From assembly GCF_007990225.1 (NCBI RefSeq), contig NZ_BJWF01000002.1, positions 62,001 through 126,000 of the forward strand: DNA of 64,000 nt. The letters are read 5' to 3'. This stretch comes from Enterococcus villorum (lineage in GTDB: Bacteria; Bacillota; Bacilli; Lactobacillales; Enterococcaceae). A model generated the notes under the pieces. It was not told where the DNA came from. It was given only the letters and a program-made list of their open reading frames with translations, and did no database searches. Each line of letters opens with the position of its first letter. Within the stretch, counting starts at the first letter, position 1. Position numbers and translations under genes: made by a program. This document shows, piece by piece, positions 29,674 through 38,219 of this stretch.

Positions 29674-29994
29674 GCAAAATAATACGATTCTTCTAAGGAA
29701 TGAAAGATTCAGTAGAATTTAGTCATTCAATCATTCTAAATTTTCGAATCGATCATTGGGCAGTGAATGGTGTAATGAGATGATCAAGCTATTAATAAAT
29801 AGTCAGGATTTAACTAAGTGAGTTTGAAAAAACTATAGGATGATCAGCCAGAAATTTACTGCCGTAGAATCAATTTAGTTAATTTAGTCATTCTGTATTT
29901 AATTATGTTACCTAAAGGCTTCTGCATAACTGGTATTCACAGCATTACTTTTTCAGAAGTAAGTTTGAAGCAGCCAGAGCTATCAACAACTACT
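29674..29994. other. Gene-free stretch between tig and xylR
   Basis: About 320 nt without a gene. The 13-mer AATTTAGTCATTC occurs twice in direct orientation (29716-29728 and 29881-29893). No clear terminator for xylR is seen. It forms the left edge of the xylose module. Confidence 0.5.
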
Positions 29995-31146
29995 TTACAC
30001 TAATTTCAATTCTTGGATATTCAAAAATTTTTGTGTACTTACTGCCAAGCCACCATAAAGAATAGCCATATTCTGCAAAAATGTATTACGAATGATCACA
30101 TCTTTGGAAAAGCTACTTGCTAAGTGTTCTTTGACCCAATCGACCATTTCAGGAACGAAACGATAAAGTGAACTGTTTATCACAATAACATCGGGATCAT
30201 AGAGCATGATCAGATTATTGATACCAATGCTTAGTAATTCCGCATTTTTTTTGGCGATTGCCAATGCGTCAGGGTCTTTTTTTTGGATATAATAGGCCAA
30301 AATATTAGAATTTACAGATTCTATTTTTTTCAAAGAACCAAATTCGTTATAGATTATTTTGCTGGATGTATATTGTTCTAAGCAACCATGATTCCCACAT
30401 GGACAAGGCTTACCTTGCGGAAATAAGATAGAATGACCAATTTCACCAGCTTGACCGTGCTTGCCGATTTCTATTACGCCGTCATGAACGATACCGGCAC
30501 CGACACCACTATGGATACTGATGCTGATCAGATTTTTTGATAATGAAGAAAAAGTATACTCTCCCAAGGCAGCTAAGTTCGCTTCGTTATAAAGAGTAAC
30601 AGGAAATGGATAGATTTTTTGTAATTCTTCATAAAGTGGAAAATCATCTAAATTATAGTAGGGAGTAAATGTGATTTGATTCTCATAAACTATCCCGTGA
30701 ATGGCGATCGTCATGCCAATAATATCGTGAGGAACAACTGGTCTTGCTTTTGAAAATTCTTTGAAAACAGTTTGGATATTTTCCAATACGTTGTTTTTGT
30801 CGATTGACACTTGCTTCATGGACAAGTGTTTGATTAATGTTCCATCGATATAGGCAAGCATTGCTTCTAGATAGTTATATCCGATATCTATAGAGATCAC
30901 TAAACCAGCATATCGGTTGAAAGTTAACATGATTGGCTTTCTTCCACCAAGAGTAGAAGCATTACCTACACGTTCTTCAATAATAAGTGAATCGTCCATC
31001 AATTTTTTTGTAATAGCAGAAACAGAAGCTTTAGTTAAACCAGTTAAGCTGGATAAATCGGCACGGGAAATTTCTTTTTTCTGAATGATGGCATTTAAAA
31101 GCATTGCCTCATTTTGTTCTCTAATCGTATATTTCGATATGACCAT
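29995..31146 (-). CDS. xylR: Xylose operon repressor (ROK family)
   Basis: A 383-aa ROK transcription factor: an N-terminal winged HTH (about residues 10-70; ISRADLSSLTGLTKASVSAI) joined to a sugar-kinase-like domain with the ROK zinc motif CPCGNHGCLEQY. It should repress the divergent xylA operon and release DNA when xylose binds. An upstream in-frame opening at 31206 adds 20 residues, but the ATG at 31146 has GGAG 9 nt upstream and overlaps no promoter element, so it is preferred. Its own promoter (TTGTCA 31206-31201, TATAAT 31183-31178, spacer 17) overlaps the xylA promoter head-on. Confidence 0.93.
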   Translation of the reverse strand: MVISKYTIREQNEAMLLNAIIQKKEISRADLSSLTGLTKASVSAITKKLMDDSLIIEERVGNASTLGGRKPIMLTFNRYAGLVISIDIGYNYLEAMLAYIDGTLIKHLSMKQVSIDKNNVLENIQTVFKEFSKARPVVPHDIIGMTIAIHGIVYENQITFTPYYNLDDFPLYEELQKIYPFPVTLYNEANLAALGEYTFSSLSKNLISISIHSGVGAGIVHDGVIEIGKHGQAGEIGHSILFPQGKPCPCGNHGCLEQYTSSKIIYNEFGSLKKIESVNSNILAYYIQKKDPDALAIAKKNAELLSIGINNLIMLYDPDVIVINSSLYRFVPEMVDWVKEHLASSFSKDVIIRNTFLQNMAILYGGLAVSTQKFLNIQELKLV

Positions 31147-31177
31147 ATTAAAAAACTCCAATCTTATTGCAGAACTT

Positions 31178-31228
31178 ATTATAAAATTTTTGAAAGCGCT
31201 TGACAATCATTTTGTTGATGTCTATTAT
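31178..31228. promoter_or_regulatory. Overlapping divergent xylR/xylA promoters with cre-like site
   Basis: Plus strand: TTGACA (31200-31205), 17 nt, TATTAT (31223-31228) for xylA. Minus strand: TTGTCA (31206-31201), 17 nt, TATAAT (31183-31178) for xylR. The two -35 boxes almost coincide. A cre-like sequence, TGAAAGCGCTTGAC (31191-31204), has the perfect core AAGCGCTT but a poor right end; bound CcpA would cover both -35 boxes and give glucose repression. Confidence 0.8.
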
Positions 31229-31240
31229 AAGTTATGTAAG

Positions 31241-31265
31241 TTAGTTTAGTATACGAACAAACTTA
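31241..31265. promoter_or_regulatory. XylR operator
   Basis: A 25-nt imperfect palindrome with outer arms TTAGTTT (31241-31247) and AAACTTA (31259-31265), very like the Bacillus XylR operator arms TTAGTTTGTTT / CAAACTAA. It lies just downstream of the xylA -10, so a bound repressor would block early elongation or promoter escape. Confidence 0.85.
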
Positions 31266-31300
31266 AATCAAGTATTATTCATATGATGGAGGAGAAAAAC

Positions 31301-32608
31301 ATGACCTATTTTCCAAATGTAGAAAAGATTAAGTATGAAGGGAGCAATACAACGAACCAGTTCGCCTTTCGACATTATAATTCGGAGGAGATTGTTTTAG
31401 GGAAACCGATGAAAGAACATCTGCGTTTTGCGATTGCTTATTGGCATACGATGACCCAAGATGGATCTGATCCTTTCGGTAATCCGATCAATCAGCGACC
31501 TTGGTTTGGTAAAACACCGATGGAAACTGCGAGAAACCGTGTGGAGGCATTTTTCGAAATCTGTGAAAAATTGGGTGCTGAATACTTTTGTTTTCATGAT
31601 GTAGATATTGCACCTGAAGGAGAATCCTTAGCAGAATTTTTTGCAAATCTTGATGAGATCACTGATTTGATCAAAGAAAAAATGGATCAAACAGGGGTGA
31701 AACTGCTTTGGAATACGGCTAACATGTTCTCAAATGCTCGCTTTGTCAATGGTGCTGCTTCCACAAATAACGCAGAGGTCTATGCAATTGCCGCTGCGCA
31801 AGTCAAAAAAGGATTAGATATTTCAAAAAAATTAGGTGGACAAAATTATGTTTTCTGGGGTGGTCGTGAAGGATATGAAACATTATTAAATACGAATATG
31901 AGTTTTGAACAAGAAAATATCGCTCGTCTTTTTAAAATGGCAGTGGCCTATGGGGAGAAAATTAGTCATAAGCCACAATTTCTAATTGAACCTAAACCAA
32001 AAGAACCAGCGAAACATCAATATGATTTTGACGCAGCAACAACAATGGCCTTCATTCAAAAATACGGTTTAGAAGGAGATCTCAAATTAAACTTAGAAGC
32101 AAACCATGCGACACTAGCTGGACACACATTTGAACACGAAATTGCTGTTGCACGCAGTTACGATGCGTTGGGCTCGTTAGATGCAAACCAAGGCGACGTA
32201 TTGCTCGGCTGGGACACAGATGAATTTCCAACAAACATTTACGATGTCACACTTGCTATGTATGAAGTACTCGAAAATGGTGGAATCGCACCGGGTGGGA
32301 TCAACTTTGACTCAAAAGTCCGTCGTTCTTCCTTTGAAGTAGATGATCTTTTGCTTGCACATATTGCTGGAATGGACACTTTTGCAAGAGGACTGAAATC
32401 AGCAGCAAAATTAAAAGAAGATGGTTTCTTTGATCGCTTGAAAGAAGAACGTTATGCCTCATTTGAAAAAGGAATCGGTAAAAAAATAGTCGAAAATCAA
32501 GAAAATCTGGAAAGTCTAACAGAATATGCATTGTCCCACGATGAACCAACAATGACATCCAGCCATATCGAATATATTAAAAATCTGTTGAATGATTACT
32601 TGGTCTGA
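31301..32608 (+). CDS. xylA: Xylose isomerase
   Basis: XylA converts D-xylose to D-xylulose in the cytoplasm, the first step after import. The 435-aa protein is of class II length and shows the active-site segment YFCFHDVDIAPEG (His99, Asp102), the metal ligands in FLIEPKPKEP and NLEANHATLAGH, and GSLDANQGD. ATG 31301 has GGAGGAG (31288-31294) 6 nt upstream; an in-frame ATG at 31283 lies before that site and is not used. First gene of the operon controlled by XylR. Confidence 0.97.
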   Translation: MTYFPNVEKIKYEGSNTTNQFAFRHYNSEEIVLGKPMKEHLRFAIAYWHTMTQDGSDPFGNPINQRPWFGKTPMETARNRVEAFFEICEKLGAEYFCFHDVDIAPEGESLAEFFANLDEITDLIKEKMDQTGVKLLWNTANMFSNARFVNGAASTNNAEVYAIAAAQVKKGLDISKKLGGQNYVFWGGREGYETLLNTNMSFEQENIARLFKMAVAYGEKISHKPQFLIEPKPKEPAKHQYDFDAATTMAFIQKYGLEGDLKLNLEANHATLAGHTFEHEIAVARSYDALGSLDANQGDVLLGWDTDEFPTNIYDVTLAMYEVLENGGIAPGGINFDSKVRRSSFEVDDLLLAHIAGMDTFARGLKSAAKLKEDGFFDRLKEERYASFEKGIGKKIVENQENLESLTEYALSHDEPTMTSSHIEYIKNLLNDYLV

Positions 32609-32672
32609 TTGAATAACCAAAAATCTTCCTAAGAATAATTTAGTAAATTAGAAACAGACTGTCCAACGTGTC

Positions 32673-32723
32673 AAGTCTGAAAAAGTCGAAAACAATTACT
32701 TCTTTTTTGTGTTTTTCAGACTT
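32673..32723 (+). terminator. Long hairpin between xylA and the ABC genes
   Basis: AAGTCTGAAAAA (32673-32684) and TTTTTCAGACTT (32712-32723) are perfect 12-bp arms around a 27-nt loop; no T run follows directly. It may be an intercistronic mRNA-stability or attenuation element that raises xylA over the transporter. Confidence 0.5.
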
Positions 32724-32811
32724 GGTCTTTCGCCAAAATGACGATTGATTTTCACTATTCAGTCATGAGCTATTTGTTGGTCTAGTCAGTTTATAATTCA
32801 AGGAGAATCAT

Positions 32812-34302
32812 ATGGAAAATCTATTTTCTATGAAAAACATCAATAAACGTTTTGGTAAAGTTCAAGTACTGAAAAATGTCCAATTCACAGTGAATAAAGG
32901 GGAGATTCATGCACTGATGGGGGAAAATGGTGCAGGAAAATCCACTTTGATGAATATTTTGAGCGGTGCACTAAAAAAAGACAGCGGCACGATCGAATTT
33001 GAAGGAAAAGAAATCAAAGAAGCAACACCTGAAATCGCAGAACGGCTTGGTATTGGCTTTGTCCATCAAGAATTAAATTTGGCAGAATCAATCAGTGTAG
33101 CAGAAAATGTCTTCATGAATCGACTGCCTTGTAAAAATAAAATATTAGGGATCATTGACTTCAAAGCACTTTACCAACAAACCCAAAATATTTTGAATAT
33201 TTTAGGTGCAAAATTTAAACCAACAGATATTGTGGAACATCTTTCTACAGCAAACAAGCAATTAGTCGAAATCGCAAAAGCCATCAGTTTGAATGCTAAA
33301 GTCATTATTTTTGATGAGCCAACTACATCTTTGTCGGAACAAGATGTAGAAGTATTATTCATTGTGATTCGAGCTTTGAAAGAAAAAGGGATCTCTAGTG
33401 TGTATATCTCGCATCGGATGAAAGAGATATATGAACTTTGCGACCGCATCACTATTATGAGGGATGGCAAATATATCAGTACAAACCCAGTTGAGGAACT
33501 GACAAATGATGAAATCATCCACAAGTTGGTAGGACGTTCTTTAAATAATCTTTATCCTAAAGAAGAAGTAAGTATTGGCGATATTTATTTGAAAGTAGAA
33601 GGACTTTCGGATAAAAAAGGTTATCTGAAAAATATCAATTTTTATGCACGCAAAGGAGAAGTTGTGGGTTTTGCAGGGCTTGTTGGCAGTGGTCGTACAG
33701 AAACGATGCGAATGATTTTTGGCGCAGATCGTTCAGCATCTGGCAAAATTAGTATCCAAGGCAGAGAAGTAAAAATCAACTCCCCTATAGATGCAATCAA
33801 AAATGGGATTTGCCTCCTAACAGAAGATCGAAAACAACAAGGATTAGCCTTAACTTTGTCGATCAAGGACAACATCAATATTAGTTCATTGAATAAAACA
33901 TTGATCAATAATAAAAAAATGAGTGAAACCTCAAAATACTTTGTGAAAACGCTTCGAATAAAAACAAATGATGATAATAATCCCGTATCTAGCCTGTCAG
34001 GTGGGAATCAACAAAAAGTCGTCTTAGCAAAATGGCTGAATACAGAAAATCAAATCTATATTTTTGATGAACCAACAAAAGGAATCGATGTCGGTGCGAA
34101 ATCCGAAATTTATGGAATTATCAATCAATTAGCCAAGGAAGGAAAAACGGTGCTGATTGTCTCTTCGGAAATACCAGAATTATTAGGTATATGTGATCGG
34201 ATCTATGTACTGAGTGAAGGGAGGGTAACAAGGGAACTGAAGACAGATGAAGCGACGCAAGAAAAAATCATGGCTTATGCTACACCACAAGCGACAATAT
34301 AA
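32812..34302 (+). CDS. xylG: Sugar ABC transporter ATPase, probably xylose (XylG-like)
   Basis: A 496-aa protein with two fused ABC domains, as in XylG, RbsA and MglA. The first has Walker A GENGAGKS near residue 40 and Walker B VIIFDEPT; its signature is LSTANKQL, degenerate as in the family. The second has a degenerate Walker A (GLVGSGRTE) and the signature SLSGGNQQK with FDEPTKGID. It energises import with the permease (34322) and lipoprotein (35349). Ribosome site AAGGAG before ATG 32812. Xylose as the substrate is inferred from the operon. Confidence 0.92.
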   Translation: MENLFSMKNINKRFGKVQVLKNVQFTVNKGEIHALMGENGAGKSTLMNILSGALKKDSGTIEFEGKEIKEATPEIAERLGIGFVHQELNLAESISVAENVFMNRLPCKNKILGIIDFKALYQQTQNILNILGAKFKPTDIVEHLSTANKQLVEIAKAISLNAKVIIFDEPTTSLSEQDVEVLFIVIRALKEKGISSVYISHRMKEIYELCDRITIMRDGKYISTNPVEELTNDEIIHKLVGRSLNNLYPKEEVSIGDIYLKVEGLSDKKGYLKNINFYARKGEVVGFAGLVGSGRTETMRMIFGADRSASGKISIQGREVKINSPIDAIKNGICLLTEDRKQQGLALTLSIKDNINISSLNKTLINNKKMSETSKYFVKTLRIKTNDDNNPVSSLSGGNQQKVVLAKWLNTENQIYIFDEPTKGIDVGAKSEIYGIINQLAKEGKTVLIVSSEIPELLGICDRIYVLSEGRVTRELKTDEATQEKIMAYATPQATI

Positions 34303-34321
34303 AACATAATAGGAGGAAAAA

Positions 34322-35323
34322 ATGGCAGAGGAAAAAAGCACGATCTTAGAGGAACCCGTACATAAAAAGCGACGCTTCAATATGCAAACGCTGTTTTTAA
34401 AATATTCAGTTTATATTGTACTGATCATCTTATTTTTGTATTTTTCGTTTTCTAGTCCAATGTTTTTGAGTCAGGGAAATGTCGGAAACTTTTTCCGTCA
34501 GATACCGCCAGTTGGGATTTTGACGATTGGATATACGCTGATTTTGATTACAGGATATGTTGATTTATCAATTGCTTCAATCGCAGCATTTTCTGGAACG
34601 ACAGCGGCTTATCTTGCATCGGTTGACATTAGTCCTATCCTTGTCATCTTGATCTCATTAATCATCGGTGGCACATTTGGAGCAATCAATGGGTTCTTAA
34701 TTAAAAAATTGGATTTGCCTTCTTTTATATTGACACTGGGCACTAACTACATAATTCGTGGCATCATCATGTTTGTCACAAATGGGATTTTTGTGACCGG
34801 CGCACCACCTTGGTTTAGAAAAATCGCGACTACTAAGATTATAGGAAATGTGCTTTTCAGCAATACATTAATTTTTATTCTCTTGATCATCATTTTTTCA
34901 TTCATTATGAAATACACTCGTTTAGGGAAATACTGTTATGCGATTGGATCCAATCCAGAATCCGCAAGATTATCGGGGATCAAAACAGATAAACATGTGA
35001 TCAAGATTTTCATTATTGAAGGCATACTGGCAGCAATTGCCGGAATCTTATTGATGTCAAATTTGAATGTCGGCGGACCAAATGAGGGACAAGGTTTGGA
35101 TCTTTTAGCAATGGCAGCAGCAATCATGGGTGGTACACAATTTAGCGGTGGCGTTGGAACCATCGGTGGTGCAATCGTTGGTATCTTTACATTACAGATT
35201 TTCACAAACGGTTTGGCGATCATGGGTGTGAATGCATTTATGCAACAAGCTGTGACAGGGGCGGTTATTATTTTCGCCATTATCATCGACTATTTAAGAA
35301 GAAGAACAGAAAAAAATAAATGA
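34322..35323 (+). CDS. xylH: Sugar ABC transporter permease, probably xylose (XylH-like)
   Basis: A 333-aa integral membrane protein of the RbsC/XylH permease family, with eight to ten hydrophobic helices. Conserved parts are GYVDLSIASIAAFSG, the cytoplasmic coupling loop YAIGSNPESARLSGI, and GGTQFSGGVGTIGGAIVG. The N-terminus is a 25-residue hydrophilic extension ending KKRRF. AGGAGG precedes ATG 34322, 20 nt after the ATPase gene. Forms the homodimeric channel of the importer. Confidence 0.92.
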   Translation: MAEEKSTILEEPVHKKRRFNMQTLFLKYSVYIVLIILFLYFSFSSPMFLSQGNVGNFFRQIPPVGILTIGYTLILITGYVDLSIASIAAFSGTTAAYLASVDISPILVILISLIIGGTFGAINGFLIKKLDLPSFILTLGTNYIIRGIIMFVTNGIFVTGAPPWFRKIATTKIIGNVLFSNTLIFILLIIIFSFIMKYTRLGKYCYAIGSNPESARLSGIKTDKHVIKIFIIEGILAAIAGILLMSNLNVGGPNEGQGLDLLAMAAAIMGGTQFSGGVGTIGGAIVGIFTLQIFTNGLAIMGVNAFMQQAVTGAVIIFAIIIDYLRRRTEKNK

Positions 35324-35348
35324 TAGGATAAGAGAAAGGAAGGGAAAA

Positions 35349-36365
35349 ATGAAGAAAAAAATGCGTTATTTATTAGGGGTCGCTACTTTACTATTTTTTA
35401 TGGCTGGTTGTAGCTCATCATCAGAAAAAAGTTCAGATGGAGTAAATAAAACTCTTTACTTTATTCCAATCGTTGACACAGGTGCTTACTGGAGCCCAAT
35501 GAGAAGTGGGGCGGAAGAGACTGCCAAAAAGCTTGGGTATGATTTGATTGTAAAAACTTCACCGCCGGCAGAGGCCCAAAAAAATGAAAAACATATTGGC
35601 TTCATCCGAGAAGCAATTTCCAATAATGCTACGGGTATCGCAATCGCACCTATTGAACAAAACATGTTTCAACCATCAATCGTGGAAGCCAAAGATGCAG
35701 GTATCCCAGTTATCACCTTTGATGCGGATTTAGAAAATGAAGCAGATCGTGCAGCATATGTTGGAACGGACAATGTAGAGGCAGGCCGGAAATTAGGTGA
35801 GAATGCAGCAAAAGAAATGAAAGAAAAAGGCATCACTTCAGGATCTCTGTCAATTGTTTGTGTCGACAAATCTCAACCAACGATGATTGCTCGGGAAAAA
35901 GGGCTAAAAGAAGGATTTGAAGATGTAATGGGGGCAGATGCAGCGAACTTTATATGGTTGGAAACCATCCAAGATAATGACCAAGCCGCTGTTTCAAAAT
36001 CTCAGTTAGAAGGTCAAATTACAGCAAATAGTGACCTCGTAACGGTTTTTTCTCTTGGTTCTGAGGGCCCAAATGTAGGTGTGATGGAAGCAATTGAATC
36101 TCAAAATAAAGCTGGAGACATCCTTCACTATGGTTTTGATTATACAGATACATGGAAAAAAGGAATCGAAGACGGGCGCATTACAGCTATTGTCGATCAA
36201 GATGCTTATACGATAGGTGTCCAAGTGATCGAAAATCTTGTGAAAGCTGTTGAAGGAGAAACTATTGATTCTACGATTCCGATTTCTGTAAACTACGTAC
36301 AAGCAAAAGATCTCGTGGAATACGGTGAAAACAAACAAGTACAAATGTCGGAAAAAGCAGAATAA
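35349..36365 (+). CDS. xylF: Sugar-binding lipoprotein of the xylose ABC transporter
   Basis: A 338-aa type 1 periplasmic-binding protein (ribose/xylose class). The lipobox FMAGC places the lipidated Cys at residue 21, followed by a Ser-rich linker. Mature protein: TLYFIPIVDTGAYWSPM, a run containing NNATGIAIAPIEQN, and PVITFDADLE, typical of pentose and galactose binders. Tethered outside the membrane, it gives the transporter its specificity. AGGAAGGG site upstream of the ATG. Specificity for xylose or a xyloside is inferred from the operon. Confidence 0.9.
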   Translation: MKKKMRYLLGVATLLFFMAGCSSSSEKSSDGVNKTLYFIPIVDTGAYWSPMRSGAEETAKKLGYDLIVKTSPPAEAQKNEKHIGFIREAISNNATGIAIAPIEQNMFQPSIVEAKDAGIPVITFDADLENEADRAAYVGTDNVEAGRKLGENAAKEMKEKGITSGSLSIVCVDKSQPTMIAREKGLKEGFEDVMGADAANFIWLETIQDNDQAAVSKSQLEGQITANSDLVTVFSLGSEGPNVGVMEAIESQNKAGDILHYGFDYTDTWKKGIEDGRITAIVDQDAYTIGVQVIENLVKAVEGETIDSTIPISVNYVQAKDLVEYGENKQVQMSEKAE

Positions 36366-36383
36366 TAAGAGGCGAGGTAAAAT

Positions 36384-38048
36384 ATGAAGATAGAAAACCC
36401 GATATTGAAAGGATTTAATGCCGATCCTTCTATTATATGTGTAAGAGATACATACAATATTGCTACTTCTACATTCGAATGGTTTCCAGGCGTGCAGATC
36501 CATGAATCTAAGGATCTGATCAACTGGCAACTCATCACGCATCCTTTAAATAGAGTCAGCCTTTTAAATATGAAAGGTAATCGAGATTCAGCCGGTATTT
36601 GGGCCCCGGATTTGTCTTATGCTGATGGCAAATTTTGGTTGGTTTATACTGATGTAAAAGTAACAGAGGGGGCATTTAAAGATTGTACGAATTATCTGAC
36701 AATTGCAGAGGATATTCGAGGACCTTGGTCTGAACCGATTCGTTTAAACGGTGTTGGATTTGATGCTAGTTTATTCCATGATGATGATGGGCGAAAATAT
36801 TTGGTGCAAATGGAGTGGGATCACCGAGAATACCATCATCCATTCAATGGAATCAAGCTGACAGAATACTCTATGGAAAAACAATGCTTGTTGCCAGAAA
36901 CGTCAAAGATCATCTACCGAGGAACAGAAGTCAAATTAACGGAAGGTCCACATATCTATAAGCTTTTTGGAAGTTACTACTTATTCTGTGCAGAAGGAGG
37001 AACAACTTATTCTCACCAAGAAGTGGTTGCTCGTTCGGATAAACTTTTTGGACCATATGAGAAGCAGCCAGAAGTTTTTTTGACAGCATTTGATTCTCCA
37101 GACAATCCTTTGCAAAAGTGTGGTCATGGCTCATTGGTAGAAACTCCTGACGGTGAATGGTATTTTGCACATTTAACAGGGCGTCCTTGGCATCATCCGC
37201 AAGAATCAAGTCACGATCCGAGAGGATGGTGTACACTAGGGCGTGAGACAGCGATCCAAAAAGTTGTTTGGGATGAAGAAAAATGGCCGCATATTATTGG
37301 TGGAAAACAAGGTAGCATCTTTGTTGAAGCACCGAAAGATACAAAAGAGTATCTTTATGAAAGAAATGTTCAGATGATAGAAGACTTTGACGAAAAACAG
37401 CTGAATCTGCATTTTCAGACATTACGAGTGCCATTTACTAAAAAAATGGGTAGTTTGACGGAAAAACCTGGTCACTTAAGATTATTTGGACAAGGTTCTT
37501 TAACAAACGAACATGACGTTTCTCTTGTCGCTAGGCGCTGGCAAGCGTTTGAATTTGAAGCATCAACAAAAGTAAACTATCAGCCAACAACCTTCCAGCA
37601 AATGGCAGGGTTGACGAATTATTATAATACCCAACATTGGTCAATGATCCAAATCACCTGGAACGAGGAAAACGGTCGCGTCATTGAAGTCACAGAAAAT
37701 AATAGTGGGAATTTCAAAAGCTTTTTGAAGGAAAGGGCAATTCCAGTACCTGAAGATGTGGAGGCTGTCTATTTTAAAACAATTGTCAGAAAATCGACTT
37801 ATACCTATGCCTATTCCTTTGACGGCAAAAAATGGGAAGAACTCCCCTTTAAACTAGATGCTGCGATTTTATCAGACGATTATGTGAATCAAACCATGGG
37901 AGGATTCTTCACCGGAGCATTTGTGGGATTAGCAATATTGATTATTCTGGCTACCGACAACCAGCAGACTTTGATTATTTTATTTATAAAGAGAGGTCGT
38001 GAAAAGGCTGGTCTGCATCAAGCAATAAGAACGGACAGAGAAAAATAG
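36384..38048 (+). CDS. GH43 beta-xylosidase with frameshifted C-terminus
   Basis: A glycoside hydrolase family 43 enzyme that releases xylose from xylo-oligosaccharides: five-bladed propeller with catalytic base Asp14 (FNADPSI) and acid Glu187 (LTEGPHI), then a C-terminal beta-sandwich. There is no signal peptide, so it cuts imported oligomers. After GAFVGLA (about residue 517) the frame changes to an unlikely tail (ILIILATDNQQTLIILF...). In another frame the DNA reads IDYSGYRQPADFDYFIYKE and ends at TGA 38000-38002, exactly how this family ends. A one-base deletion near 37932-37936 is the simplest cause. Activity may be reduced or kept, since only the last 20 or so residues change. Confidence 0.93.
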   Translation: MKIENPILKGFNADPSIICVRDTYNIATSTFEWFPGVQIHESKDLINWQLITHPLNRVSLLNMKGNRDSAGIWAPDLSYADGKFWLVYTDVKVTEGAFKDCTNYLTIAEDIRGPWSEPIRLNGVGFDASLFHDDDGRKYLVQMEWDHREYHHPFNGIKLTEYSMEKQCLLPETSKIIYRGTEVKLTEGPHIYKLFGSYYLFCAEGGTTYSHQEVVARSDKLFGPYEKQPEVFLTAFDSPDNPLQKCGHGSLVETPDGEWYFAHLTGRPWHHPQESSHDPRGWCTLGRETAIQKVVWDEEKWPHIIGGKQGSIFVEAPKDTKEYLYERNVQMIEDFDEKQLNLHFQTLRVPFTKKMGSLTEKPGHLRLFGQGSLTNEHDVSLVARRWQAFEFEASTKVNYQPTTFQQMAGLTNYYNTQHWSMIQITWNEENGRVIEVTENNSGNFKSFLKERAIPVPEDVEAVYFKTIVRKSTYTYAYSFDGKKWEELPFKLDAAILSDDYVNQTMGGFFTGAFVGLAILIILATDNQQTLIILFIKRGREKAGLHQAIRTDREK

Positions 38049-38215
38049 CTTTTCATATTTTTCCTCTGTATGGGCTTATTGCCGCAGATGCAAGCCTTTG
38101 AGTACTGCCTACCAAGAACTACTCAACTTTGTACAATAATGGAGAAAAATACAAAATAGCTTTTTGTATTTTTTTGAGTTAATGTCGAAGAAGACACCGA
38201 TAGAAAGGTCGTGAA
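37994..38215 (-). repeat. Intergenic repeat, copy 1 (reverse orientation)
   Basis: Read on the minus strand this interval matches the copies at 41755-42060 and 59325-59593. It shares a 21-nt identity (38042-38062 against 59407-59427) containing AAAATATGAAAAGCTATTTT, and an end motif AGGTYGTGARAAG. It begins within the proper 3' end of the xylosidase and ends at the xylB start. AGARAGGTCGTGAAA occurs at both edges (37990-38004 and 38202-38216) in direct orientation. AT-rich hairpins lie at 38040-38063 and 38145-38176; the second could act as a terminator. Confidence 0.65.
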
Positions 38216-38219
38216 ACTA

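Noticed and set aside
35669-36542. Minus-strand frames across xylF and the xylosidase start (up to 178 codons)
   Set aside because: They oppose clearly conserved genes and read as low-sense Ser/Phe/Arg-rich translations without start signals.
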